A stretch of DNA of 15,189 bases from Bacteroidales bacterium UBA3808 (lineage in GTDB: Bacteria; Bacteroidota; Bacteroidia; Bacteroidales; Paludibacteraceae). A program made the translations under genes and the position numbers. The stretch covers positions 1 through 15,189 of the forward strand of contig DFEG01000034.1 of NCBI GenBank assembly GCA_002369075.1, read 5' to 3'. Below are positions 1-7,536 of the stretch, one piece after another. The notes under the pieces were generated by a model. It had not been told where the DNA came from. It searched no databases and saw only the letters and a program-made list of their open reading frames with translations. Position 1 is the stretch's first letter. The number at the start of each line of letters is the position of its first letter.

Positions 1-338
1 GCGATGCCGGCGATACCATTGGCGCATACCATACCCTGACGGATAGCAGAGAAAAGGCAAGTGAGTCCGACGAGAGTTCCTACGCCGAAATAGATTGCGC
101 CGTGAGCGGCAATGTATTCGGGAGTACTACCCAGGAACCACATCAAGAATCCTACGAAACCGTAGAGACCTTGCGTAGCCGGCATGGCGGAAAGCACCAT
201 GTACGAAGATGATTTAGCAGGGTTCTTTTTGAGTGCGCCTTCCGCTGCATTGGCAGCGATAGTAGTGCCGTACGAAGAACCAATACCGGCGAGACCCAAC
301 ATGAGGCCCAGACCGAGATAACCAAGAATTAATTCCAT
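1..338 (-). CDS. atpK: V/A-type ATPase subunit K (rotor ring proteolipid), 3' end cut off by window
   Basis: This is the membrane rotor (c-ring) subunit that carries ions through the ATPase. The visible 112 residues begin MELILGYLGLGLMLGLAGIG and hold at least three hydrophobic helices (about 3-24, 46-68, 80-100). The hairpin motif AMPATQGLYGF (51-61) and the helix-3 stretch SAIRQGMVCANGI match the first hairpin and third helix of 16-kDa K subunits such as Enterococcus NtpK. As in NtpK, the first hairpin lacks the ion-binding glutamate; the second-hairpin glutamate lies beyond the window edge, as does the stop. The start is the ATG at 338-336, preceded by an AT-rich leader with no Shine-Dalgarno. 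It follows atpI by 72 bases and is the last visible gene of the operon. Its family is clear; its length cannot be judged. Confidence 0.93.
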   Translation of the reverse strand, partial: MELILGYLGLGLMLGLAGIGSSYGTTIAANAAEGALKKNPAKSSSYMVLSAMPATQGLYGFVGFLMWFLGSTPEYIAAHGAIYFGVGTLVGLTCLFSAIRQGMVCANGIAGI

Positions 339-410
339 AATAGTTTATTGATTTTTTTAATTGTTAATATTATTCGTGTTATTGAGATATCGAAATACCG
401 ATATATCGAG
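339..410 (-). other. atpI-atpK spacer, AT-rich leader with small palindrome
   Basis: This 72-base spacer is very AT-rich. It contains the perfect 10-base palindrome cgatatatcg (399-408) and a possible 6-bp hairpin, atatcg (387-392) with cgatat (399-404). There is no T tract, so I do not call a terminator. No TAnnTTTG promoter stands out. The hairpin could modulate mRNA stability or the expression of K relative to the other subunits; c-ring subunits are needed in many copies. That role is inference only. The 10-mer attgttaata (360-369) recurs in the leader of atpA at 6013-6022. Confidence 0.35.
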
Positions 411-2168
411 TTATTTCTTAAAGGGCTGATATAATTGTCCTTTACCTTCATATCCTGAGTTCTTGAAGTACTCGACGAACGTAAGACGCAACGGGTGCAC
501 AAACGCTCCAAGTGCTGACATAAGAATATTCAGCACATGGCCGAACAGGAGAATCAGCAGGAAGGGCAGCCACTGCCATGTAGGATGTTCGCCCAGCACC
601 ATGAGCGCGATACTATTGAACGCGCCACCGAGCATACCTCCGGCGAGTCCGAGTGCGTACAGACGGACATACGAGAGGACATCTCCTAACAATCCGGTAG
701 CCATATTGTAGGTATCCCACAAACCTGCTCCAATATTGAGAAGCGGATTGCGACCGGGTTTGTTGAAGATGTATATTGCCAGTGCGGAAACAACAGCAAT
801 CGAAATGATGGTCCATTTGGTCACCTCTGTCGGCAGATTGAGCAATGCCGCTACGGACAGCACAATCAAGCCTCCCACGATGAGCAGAACCCATCCCCAT
901 ACGGAGAGCGTCTCTGCAAATCCGAAGCGCTTGGTGTAGCATAGCGCTTTAACTACCATAGCCAGACAGATGTGGAAGACACCAATGCCGATGGCGAGGA
1001 CCATCTGCGCATCAAATCCCATCACATTGCCGCTGATAATCAAGTGCTTGAGCGCTTCGGGATACCAAGACGCTTCGAGCAGCGGCATTCCGAAGAATGT
1101 GCCCAGAAAGAGACCTACAATCGTTGTTCCCACACCAAGGGTCGCGATAATCGGTCCAAGGCCTTTGAACATCTCTATATTCACCTTCTTGTAGTAGGTA
1201 AGAAGTCCAAAGGCAATCAGCACGAGTCCGTATCCCGCATCTCCCATACACATGGCAAAGAAGAGGAGATAGAACGGCGCAAGTATAGGTGTCGGGTCGA
1301 ACTCGCCATAAGTAGGCCATCCGTACATACCTGTGAAGACCTCAAACAGCTTGGCGAACCGGTTGTTATGCAACTTAACCGGCGTTGCATCCTCAGCTAC
1401 CGGATCTGTTTCCTCATAATAAACCTCAGCTTTCGCCAGCATGGCATTGAGTTCGGGCTCTTTGTCTATCGGGCAGAAACCCTCGAAGAGGCAAAGCGCG
1501 CCTTCCGCCAGACGGTCGGTAGAGAGGGACACACGCGTCCAGTCGATATGCTGGCGCGCCTCCTTGAGTTCTTTCTCCAGCCGCTCCATATTCGCCTTCT
1601 GCCATGCCTCAATACGTGCATTAGCAGCCGCGAGCAGACCGTTGAGATGCTCAATCTCCATCTGCCACTGTGCAGCGGATTTCTCGGGTTGCGGAAGTTC
1701 GGTCGCAGCCGTCTCGCTCAAGTCAACAGGCTCGTCATTAGCACCGATGACTTGTACGAAATATGCCTTCCCATCGATGGTATTGACCTGCAGTCCCCAC
1801 TCCTCTTTATAAGCGGAATCGCTGCATGAGAAGAAGCGCAAAGTGTAACCGGCTTCTTTGAGAGCCTGAATGCGTGCGGGATCGAACTCGCCCCAAACGG
1901 CTGCTTGCTGCATAGCTGTTTTGGCATCCGCAATACGTTGTTCCACAGCCGCACGCTCTTGGATCATCTGATCCGGCGCACCTTGTTTGATCAGCCTGCG
2001 GAGCTCGTCCTCATGCTGCAAGGCGGTTTGAAGGCTCTCATTTTCCTCGATGAGACCGGCTGCTTTCTGGGTAATATGTACTACCCCGAGATCGCGCAGT
2101 TGGGTCAAGAAAGGTTCGTAGTCACGATGGAACACCAAGAAGGTGTATTTCTTCATTTGTGTAATCAT
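411..2168 (-). CDS. atpI: V/A-type ATPase subunit I (membrane stator, subunit a homologue)
   Basis: The 585-residue stator forms the ion half-channels against the K ring and is anchored to the peripheral stalk. The N-terminal half (about 1-290) is cytoplasmic and rich in coiled coil (about 35-90 and 165-210). The C-terminal half (about 293-560) has roughly seven to eight membrane helices. Conserved features visible are MCMGDAGYGL (307-315) and SYVRLYALGLAGGM (499-512), whose Arg502 is the expected essential channel arginine, followed by a late HPLRL (558-562). The start at 2168 gives an ATGA overlap with the stop of atpD (2165-2168), implying translational coupling; MKKYTF at 2156 is an alternative start. 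Length and motifs are normal for Bacteroidota homologues, with no sign of damage even though the gene directly upstream is frameshifted. Confidence 0.96.
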   Translation of the reverse strand: MITQMKKYTFLVFHRDYEPFLTQLRDLGVVHITQKAAGLIEENESLQTALQHEDELRRLIKQGAPDQMIQERAAVEQRIADAKTAMQQAAVWGEFDPARIQALKEAGYTLRFFSCSDSAYKEEWGLQVNTIDGKAYFVQVIGANDEPVDLSETAATELPQPEKSAAQWQMEIEHLNGLLAAANARIEAWQKANMERLEKELKEARQHIDWTRVSLSTDRLAEGALCLFEGFCPIDKEPELNAMLAKAEVYYEETDPVAEDATPVKLHNNRFAKLFEVFTGMYGWPTYGEFDPTPILAPFYLLFFAMCMGDAGYGLVLIAFGLLTYYKKVNIEMFKGLGPIIATLGVGTTIVGLFLGTFFGMPLLEASWYPEALKHLIISGNVMGFDAQMVLAIGIGVFHICLAMVVKALCYTKRFGFAETLSVWGWVLLIVGGLIVLSVAALLNLPTEVTKWTIISIAVVSALAIYIFNKPGRNPLLNIGAGLWDTYNMATGLLGDVLSYVRLYALGLAGGMLGGAFNSIALMVLGEHPTWQWLPFLLILLFGHVLNILMSALGAFVHPLRLTFVEYFKNSGYEGKGQLYQPFKK

Positions 2169-2793
2169 GCTTGTGCCCTCCTTTCCTCTTCCGCGCGGGC
2201 TTCCGCCTCGCGTTTGGACTTGACGATCTTCTGGCTGGATTTGGAGAGGTTCTCCTCATCCTCCATGAATCGTTTGATCTTACGGATGGCATCCTGATAA
2301 CCGGGGATCTGCACTTTCTCAAAGAGGTTCACTTTCTGCGTCGTTTTCTTGCGCGCATACTCTAATAATTCCACTTTGCGGCTGTACAAACTCCTGACGG
2401 ATCCCGACATCCGCTATTGCCTTGATTTGCTCGAAACCGTCAGCAAACCATTTCGGGCGAGGAGAAGAGCGAGAACTCCTTGGTGGTATAGACTACCTCT
2501 TCCAAGCACGGGCACCCGTACGCCGGCAATCTTCTTGATTGACATACGTACATCGTCCACGTGGATCAGCGAGGTGTCGAACTCGCCCCAAAGAGCCAAT
2601 CATCTGGTCATAATCCTTTATGCGGCGGTTTACTTCCTCATCCAATTCCTCGAGCTCATGTCTTCGCCTTTTTGACTTCAAGGCGAAGCGCTGTCTCCTT
2701 GCTTTGGAGCGTAGGAAGTGTCCGCTGCCGCATCTTAAGATCTTTCTCCAGACCCTGCAGCGATGTTTTATTGAATTGATAAGTGATAGCCAT
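2165..2793 (-). pseudogene. atpD: V/A-type ATPase subunit D (central rotor shaft), interrupted by five +1 frameshifts
   Basis: Subunit D is the coiled-coil shaft coupling A3B3 to the rotor ring. The ATG at 2793 opens MAITYQFNKTSLQGLEKDLK, but the frame stops after 45 residues at TGA 2658-2656. Conserved D sequence continues in other frames: ELEELDEEVNRRIKDYDQMI, then ALWGEFDTSLIHVDDVRMSI with KKIAGVRVPVL, then EEVVYTTKEFSLFSSPE, then WFADGFEQIKAIADVGI, then YSRKVELLEYARKKTTQKVN and IPGYQDAIRKIKRFMEDEEN to the TGA at 2165. Each switch fits one extra base, near 2661, 2596-2597, 2502-2503, 2451-2453 and 2384-2390. Removing five bases from 629 leaves 208 codons, the normal length. Spacing to atpB (6 bases) and the ATGA overlap with atpI are intact. 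Sequencing or assembly error is the simplest cause; a genuine recent pseudogene is the alternative. Family assignment is sure, functional status is not. Confidence 0.9.
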
Positions 2794-2799
2794 ATACGT

Positions 2800-4128
2800 T
2801 TATGCTTTTGGCCAGTATTTTTCTACAAGAGCTGCCTTGATATTCACCTCTTCCGGCTTGAAGTATTCGCCGAAGAGACGCCATGCCACGTCGAGCATCT
2901 GGACGGTATTGATGTTGACATCGATAGCCAGGATCTCGCGGCTGTAGTCACGCGCGAACTTCAAGCAACGCTCATCGTAATCGGTAAGATCAAAACCGTT
3001 TTCTTTCTTGGTTTTGGCATTGGCGGCGTCGGCGTACAGACGAACTGCGGCGTTCATCACCTGCGGATGGTCTTCGCGTGTTTTCTTGCCCGCCACAAGC
3101 TGTTTCAGACGGCTCAACGAACGGAACGGATCCACGATAACCTTACCGATCTCACTGTCACGACGGAGGTACAACTGACCTTCGGTGATATAACCGGTGT
3201 TATCCGGAATAGCGTGCGTAATGTCGCCGCCTGAGAGTGTTGTGACTGCGATGATGGTGATGGAACCGCCGCCTATCTCCTCCGGGAACTGAACGGCTTT
3301 CTCGTAAATCTTGGCAAGATCCGAATAGAGCGAACCCGGCATGGAGTCCTTGGAAGGGATCTGATCCATACGGTTACTTACGATAGCGAGCGCATCGGCA
3401 TAAAGGGTCATATCGGTCAGCAGGACCAGCACTTTCTCGTGTTTCTCCACTGCAAAATACTCAGCGGCTGTCAGTGCCATATCCGGAATCAGGAGTCGCT
3501 CTACAGGCGGGTTCTCGGTCGTGTTGACGAACGAAACGATGTGATCGAGCACACCGGCGTTCGAGAACACGTTCTTGAAATAGAGGTAGTCATCGTTGGT
3601 CAGGCCCATACCGCCGAGGATGATCTTGTCTGCTTCTGCGCGGAGGGCTACATTAGCCATCACCTGGTTGTACGGCTGGTCCGGGTCGGCGAAGAACGGG
3701 ATCTTCTGACCCGACACGAGCGTGTTGTTCAGGTCGATACCGGCGATACCCGTTGCAATCAGCTCGGACGGCTGTTTACGACGGACAGGGTTCACGGAAG
3801 GACCGCCGATCTCTATCTCCTTGCCCTCAATATCCGGCCCACCGTCAATCGGATCGCCGTAGGCGTTGAAGAAACGCCCTGCGAGCTGGTCACTCACTTT
3901 GAGCGACGGAGCTTTGCCTAAGAACACTACTTCGGCGTTGGTCGGGATACCCTCGGTACCTTGGAAAACCTGCAGCGTCACCTCATCACCGATGATTTTT
4001 ACTACCTGTGCGAGTTTGCCGTTGACGGTAGCCAACTCATCATTACCTACTCCTTCGGCCTTCAGCGAACAAGTTGCCTTGGTAATAGCCGTGATTTGGG
4101 TATATATTTTTTGAAATGCTTTAGCCAT
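2800..4128 (-). CDS. atpB: V/A-type ATPase subunit B (non-catalytic head subunit)
   Basis: This 442-residue subunit alternates with A in the cytoplasmic A3B3 head. As expected for B, the P-loop is degenerate: FFADPDQPYNQVM (145-157) replaces a Walker A. The sequences SLYSDLAKIYEKA (266-278), TLSGGDITHAIPDNTGYITE (297-316) and PFRSLSRLKQL (334-344) are family hallmarks. Arg340 in SLSRLK is the probable arginine finger reaching into the A active site. The motif PSKDSMPGSLYSDLA replaces the PGRRGYPGYMYTDLA of archaeal and enterococcal B, a variant I associate with Bacteroidota, chlamydiae and spirochaetes. It ends VEKYWPKA, 6 bases before the D start. It follows atpA across a 127-base spacer, unusually long for this operon. 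The start MAKAFQKIYT at 4128 gives the expected N-terminal beta-barrel. Confidence 0.97.
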   Translation of the reverse strand: MAKAFQKIYTQITAITKATCSLKAEGVGNDELATVNGKLAQVVKIIGDEVTLQVFQGTEGIPTNAEVVFLGKAPSLKVSDQLAGRFFNAYGDPIDGGPDIEGKEIEIGGPSVNPVRRKQPSELIATGIAGIDLNNTLVSGQKIPFFADPDQPYNQVMANVALRAEADKIILGGMGLTNDDYLYFKNVFSNAGVLDHIVSFVNTTENPPVERLLIPDMALTAAEYFAVEKHEKVLVLLTDMTLYADALAIVSNRMDQIPSKDSMPGSLYSDLAKIYEKAVQFPEEIGGGSITIIAVTTLSGGDITHAIPDNTGYITEGQLYLRRDSEIGKVIVDPFRSLSRLKQLVAGKKTREDHPQVMNAAVRLYADAANAKTKKENGFDLTDYDERCLKFARDYSREILAIDVNINTVQMLDVAWRLFGEYFKPEEVNIKAALVEKYWPKA

Positions 4129-4255
4129 AAAAATAGTTCTATTTAGTCATTCGTATTATACTTACCTTTAAGTCACCTTGGCTTTGACTGTCGGTTGACC
4201 GTCGGTTGACCGTCGGGATTGACAGCAAAACGAGTGCTTTCAGGGTGTGGTTTGA
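4129..4255 (-). other. atpA-atpB spacer with an 11-base tandem repeat
   Basis: This 127-base spacer is the longest inside the operon. It contains three near-identical 11-base units in tandem at 4186-4196 (gactgtcggtt), 4197-4207 (gaccgtcggtt) and 4208-4218 (gaccgtcggga). The sequence agtca (4171-4175) pairs with tgact (4185-4189) as a weak hairpin next to the array. On the transcribed strand a TATAAT-like string lies about 30 bases before the atpB ATG, but no TAnnTTTG box is seen, so I do not call a promoter. Possible roles are an RNA processing or translation-control element for B, or a neutral slippage repeat. Confidence 0.55.
4186..4218. repeat. Three-copy 11-bp tandem repeat, consensus gaccgtcggtt
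   Basis: The units are gactgtcggtt, gaccgtcggtt and gaccgtcggga. Units 1 and 2 differ by one base, and unit 3 differs from unit 2 in its last two bases. Each cggt-tg-accg overlap between units is a tiny inverted repeat. It is noncoding and GC-rich against an AT-rich spacer. Confidence 0.8.
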
Positions 4256-6007
4256 TTAGAGTTGTTTCTCCGCCAGGAGTTCATCCAGTTTCCTGCGGTA
4301 GTCCTCGAATTCAGCGGAATGGAACTCACAGTAGTTCATCTGCTTGCAGAGATTGATGACGCGCTTGAAATAATCGATGACATCGAGGAAATTATCGAAG
4401 TCGTAATCGTGCTTGCAGATGTCCATCACCAAGCGGAGCATGTACTGCTGGCGTTCCAGCGGACAAACGGCGTCAATCTTGTCGAAAGCGTCCTGCTGTA
4501 GGATTACAAAGTCGATGACTTCGGATTTCCAGAACGCCTCGTGGTAGTCCACCGGCACACCGTCGTCACCCAAGATGTTGATCTGCTCTTGGATCTCCTT
4601 ACCGCGCTGCAGATAAGTCTTCATATCATTGACCATCGGCAGCCACTCTTTGTCGATCAGACCAGAGATATATTCAGCAAATTCCGGGTACTCTACATAT
4701 TTTGAATAGGAGTCAATGGGGTTGACCGCCGGGTAGCGCTTGCGGTCGGCTCGCGCCTGCTCCAGAGCATAGAAACAACGCGCCACTTTCTTTGTACCCT
4801 CGGTTACAGGCTCCTTGAGGTTACCACCCGCAGGAGAAACGGTACCGAGGAACGTAACGGAACCCGTTGCCCCATTATTTAAATATACGTATCCTGCGCG
4901 TGCGTAGAAAGCACCGATGATGGCGGAAAGGTCCATCGGGAAGGCGTCCTGTCCCGGGAGTTCCTCCAAACGGTTGGACATCTCACGCAATGCCTGCGCC
5001 CAACGGGAAGTGGAGTCCGCCATGAGCAGCACACGAAGACCCATCGAGCGGTAGTACTCGGCAATCGTCATGGAGGTATAAACGGATGCCTCACGGGAAG
5101 CCACAGGCATGTTGGACGTGTTGGCGATGATGATGGTACGCTCCATCAGCTTGCGGCCGGTGTGCGGATCCTCCAGTTCCGGGAACTCGGTAAAGGTCTC
5201 CACCACCTCATTGGCACGCTCACCGCAGGCTGCGATGATCACGATATCCGCTTCCGCCTGTTTGGAGATAGCGTGCTGAAGCACGGTCTTTCCGGTACCG
5301 AACGGTCCCGGGATGAAACCCGTACCGCCCTCGCAAAGCGGGTTGGCGGTATCAATCGTACGAACGCCTGTCTCTAACAGTTTGAAGGGACGCGGTTTCT
5401 CGCGGTAAGCGAGGATAGCTTTCTTTACAGGCCATTTCTGCACCATGGTCACCTCATGATCGGCTCCCTCTGCATCGGTCAGGACTGCCATCACTTCGTT
5501 AATGGTGTATTCTCCGGCAGGTTTAATCGATTTCACCGTATAAACGCCCTCGAAAACGAACGGCACCATGATCTTATGCGGCTGGTGGTTCTCATCCACC
5601 TCACCGAGCCATGCGGCCGCCTCTACCTTGTCGCCGACTTTGGCGATAGGCTTAAACGCCCATTTCTTCTCGGTGTCAAGCGGAAAATTATACTCACCGC
5701 GTTTAAGGAACACGCCCGTCAGTTTGTCAAGGTCGTTCTGCAAACCGTCGTAGTTACGGCTGAGCAAACCCGGACCGAGCGTCACTTCGAGCATGTGACC
5801 CGTGAACTCCACTTTGTTGCCTACCTTGAGACCACGCGTGGACTCGAACACTTGCGCATAGACGTTGGCACCGATAACTTTGATGACCTCCGCCATCAGT
5901 TTGGTCTCTCCAACGTAGATGTAGCAAATCTCATTTTGTGCTACAGGACCATCGACAGCCACGGTTACCAGGTTGGCGATGATTCCTTTTACTTTTCCTG
6001 TTGTCAT
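4256..6007 (-). CDS. atpA: V/A-type ATPase catalytic subunit A
   Basis: This 583-residue catalytic subunit hydrolyses or makes ATP in the cytoplasmic head. The N-terminal beta-barrel (about 1-70) is followed by the A-specific bulge domain (about 110-190), the nucleotide-binding domain with Walker A GPFGTGKT (234-241), the catalytic-glutamate motif CGERANE (261-267, Glu263), Walker B RVLLMADSTSR (325-335) and a helical C-terminal domain. NGATGSVTFLGTVSPAGGN (378-396) is also characteristic. All catalytic residues are present and the length is normal. The ATG at 6007 gives MTTGKVKGII. The leader is AT-rich with no Shine-Dalgarno. It lies 19 bases after the inserted methyltransferase stop. In related operons A directly follows the DUF2764 gene, so the methyltransferase is the odd neighbour. 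Confidence 0.98.
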   Translation of the reverse strand: MTTGKVKGIIANLVTVAVDGPVAQNEICYIYVGETKLMAEVIKVIGANVYAQVFESTRGLKVGNKVEFTGHMLEVTLGPGLLSRNYDGLQNDLDKLTGVFLKRGEYNFPLDTEKKWAFKPIAKVGDKVEAAAWLGEVDENHQPHKIMVPFVFEGVYTVKSIKPAGEYTINEVMAVLTDAEGADHEVTMVQKWPVKKAILAYREKPRPFKLLETGVRTIDTANPLCEGGTGFIPGPFGTGKTVLQHAISKQAEADIVIIAACGERANEVVETFTEFPELEDPHTGRKLMERTIIIANTSNMPVASREASVYTSMTIAEYYRSMGLRVLLMADSTSRWAQALREMSNRLEELPGQDAFPMDLSAIIGAFYARAGYVYLNNGATGSVTFLGTVSPAGGNLKEPVTEGTKKVARCFYALEQARADRKRYPAVNPIDSYSKYVEYPEFAEYISGLIDKEWLPMVNDMKTYLQRGKEIQEQINILGDDGVPVDYHEAFWKSEVIDFVILQQDAFDKIDAVCPLERQQYMLRLVMDICKHDYDFDNFLDVIDYFKRVINLCKQMNYCEFHSAEFEDYRRKLDELLAEKQL

Positions 6008-6026
6008 AATTTATTGTTAATAATTA

Positions 6027-6917
6027 TTACTCATTTTTTCGTTTAAACAGACTCTTTATTCGCTGTCTTGTCTGCCATGAGAACCATTTGGAAACACGTT
6101 GCATCAAGCGGTAATACATCAATTTCAAATGGTATTGGAACATCCGCTTGGGCGAATTTACTTCTTTCGAATAAGCCAAAAGTGCGTTACTCAGTTTGAC
6201 TATGTCTGCACGTCTGTTAATCATATTTTCAGGCACTTCGGCTGTTTTGGTAATAATTGCAATAGGGTTATTATCTACCACTTTTGCCTCTACTTTAGCA
6301 AAGCCAGACAATAGTTGGTTAATATTAAAACGCCTCGATTTATTCCAAATAATCAACTTATCGTCTTCCACCATAATATTGAATTGGTGAAAACCTCTAT
6401 AGTTCTCATATTCTGCCTCATTAGGATGATGGTTCAGATACAAAACGCCTCCAACATGTAATATATCCAAAGATTCTAAAATCCCTTTTACCGGATTAGA
6501 ACTGTGATCCAACGCATTCTGGATGGTTATCAGCGTGACATCGTGATTCGGATAAAAGGCAGATATGTATTCCATCATACCAAACTCCACTTTCGGTCTG
6601 TCCACCTTGTATTTAGATAGAATTTGATTGTAATAAGCAGCTAAGGGATCAATATAATGCAGATTCAAAGGTTGATTTTTACCTTCTATCGTTAAATAGT
6701 TCCCTGGAAGATAAGTCATTCCTGCTCCGACATCCAAGATGGTAGCTTGTGCAGGATTCGGTTGACTCTGTAGGAATTGCTGCACATCAAAACCCGCCAA
6801 CTGAATTGGAGAATTATAGTGTGAAAACAGGGAGAGTTTTTGTCTCTCCTTTCTATTCTTGTATGTAGCTTCCCAGAACGCTACTTCATAAGGTATGCCA
6901 AATAACCATTGAACCAT
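6027..6917 (-). CDS. Class I SAM-dependent methyltransferase, inserted in the ATPase operon
   Basis: This 296-residue protein has the SAM-binding motif I ILDVGAGMTYLPGN (60-73), an acidic strand-2 end LHYIDP (86-91), and a strand-4 region VTLITIQNALDHSSNP (127-142). VLYLNHHPNEAEYENYRGF (158-176) with HQFN resembles methyltransferases of surface-glycan clusters, so sugar O-methylation is a plausible but unproven role. The tail (258-296) is basic and amphipathic (YHLKLMYYRLMQR, FKRKNE) and may bind membranes. It is not an ATPase component. It begins 7 bases after the DUF2764 stop and ends 19 bases before atpA, so it should be cotranscribed. Two sampled 60-base lines inside it (6121-6180, 6361-6420) are about 37% GC, against 55-58% in sampled neighbours, which supports recent horizontal acquisition. 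The exact substrate cannot be read from sequence. Confidence 0.85.
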   Translation of the reverse strand: MVQWLFGIPYEVAFWEATYKNRKERQKLSLFSHYNSPIQLAGFDVQQFLQSQPNPAQATILDVGAGMTYLPGNYLTIEGKNQPLNLHYIDPLAAYYNQILSKYKVDRPKVEFGMMEYISAFYPNHDVTLITIQNALDHSSNPVKGILESLDILHVGGVLYLNHHPNEAEYENYRGFHQFNIMVEDDKLIIWNKSRRFNINQLLSGFAKVEAKVVDNNPIAIITKTAEVPENMINRRADIVKLSNALLAYSKEVNSPKRMFQYHLKLMYYRLMQRVSKWFSWQTRQRIKSLFKRKNE

Positions 6918-6924
6918 AGCACGA

Positions 6925-7536
6925 TTAATCGAGTTTCACTCCCTGTTTCAGATCAGCGACAAGTGCCCGGAATACTTTTTCTCCCTCCTCTACGGTCAGC
7001 AGGCTCCAGCGGTGTAGCATTACCGCCTCCAAGTAGTAGGCAAAGACCATCTCGGGAGAGAAGAAATCAAACTCCGTGCGCTCCTGCAACCACTCAAAAC
7101 GGATGGCGTCTATCGCTTTCTCGCGCTGCATGAGATCCTCAATCTGTGCGAGTGCCAGAACGGCCTGATAGTCGCCCGAAAGCTCGTTCAGACCGAAATC
7201 TTTCTGCGTGCTGTGGGTTCGTAGTTGCTCGGCTACCTCATCCTCGCCGACAATCTGCTGCTTGGCGTTAAAACCGTGTTTGCGGCAGATCTGCGCTACC
7301 ATCACATTGTTGATGTCACGGTTAAACGCGAACCATTCCCTTACAAAACGGTTCTTTGCCTTCAGCCCTTCCTCCAGCGTAGCCTCGTCAATGGGCGCGC
7401 GGAGAAGCCCCAACAGTTTCTTATCCGGTTGTGAGAGTTGTTCATCCAGCAGTTCTTCCAGTTTCTCCATGGAAACCGGGGTGTCAGAGCCCGCCTTCAG
7501 TTCCGGTAAACCTGTTAATAAATACTCGTAAGTCAT
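6925..7536 (-). CDS. DUF2764 family protein, probable reduced V/A-ATPase subunit C (d)
   Basis: This 203-residue, helix-rich soluble protein begins MTYEYLLTGLPELKAG. It matches DUF2764, a family found between subunits E and A in Bacteroidota and chlamydial ATPase operons. Known function is lacking. I infer a rotor-cap role equivalent to subunit C (AC39/d). FAFNRDINNVMVAQICRKHGF (about 91-111) resembles the AC39 pattern of an Asp-x-x-Asn helix followed by an Arg/Lys-rich turn. FSPEMVFAYYLEAVMLHRWS (about 160-179) resembles the AC39 C-terminal pattern, and no other C gene is visible. From memory, Bacteroides relatives are near 280 residues. Here the segment before NRFVREWFAFN seems to lack roughly 70, so this is a compact version. 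It lies 75 bases after atpE and 7 bases before the methyltransferase. Confidence 0.82.
   Translation of the reverse strand: MTYEYLLTGLPELKAGSDTPVSMEKLEELLDEQLSQPDKKLLGLLRAPIDEATLEEGLKAKNRFVREWFAFNRDINNVMVAQICRKHGFNAKQQIVGEDEVAEQLRTHSTQKDFGLNELSGDYQAVLALAQIEDLMQREKAIDAIRFEWLQERTEFDFFSPEMVFAYYLEAVMLHRWSLLTVEEGEKVFRALVADLKQGVKLD

Noticed and set aside
972..1829. Long 285-codon plus-strand open frame opposite atpI
   Set aside because: It is antisense to a well-supported membrane stator gene, shows no recognisable domain and has the biased composition of a shadow frame.
2384..2665. Programmed ribosomal frameshifting as the explanation for atpD
   Set aside because: Five same-direction shifts would be needed in one short gene, without shared slippery heptamers or stimulatory structures. 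Errors or gene decay are far simpler.
2620..3234. A plus-strand gene filling the broken atpD region
   Set aside because: The frame continues deep into antisense of intact atpB and resembles no protein; the minus-strand D sequence explains the region.
3439..3921. 160-codon plus-strand open frame opposite atpB
   Set aside because: It is a shadow of conserved atpB sequence and has no family features.
4186..4218. CRISPR-like array
   Set aside because: The units are 11 bases, directly adjacent with no spacers; it is a simple tandem repeat.
4129..4255. A second promoter in front of atpB
   Set aside because: A TATAAT-like string is present but no TAnnTTTG or TTTG pair at correct spacing. The group does not use the E. 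coli consensus.
6008..6026. Insertion-sequence scar flanking the methyltransferase
   Set aside because: No terminal inverted repeats, target duplications or transposase remnants are seen at either junction.
5456..6046. 196-codon plus-strand open frame opposite atpA
   Set aside because: It is a shadow of the atpA N-terminal region; arginine/histidine-rich and featureless.
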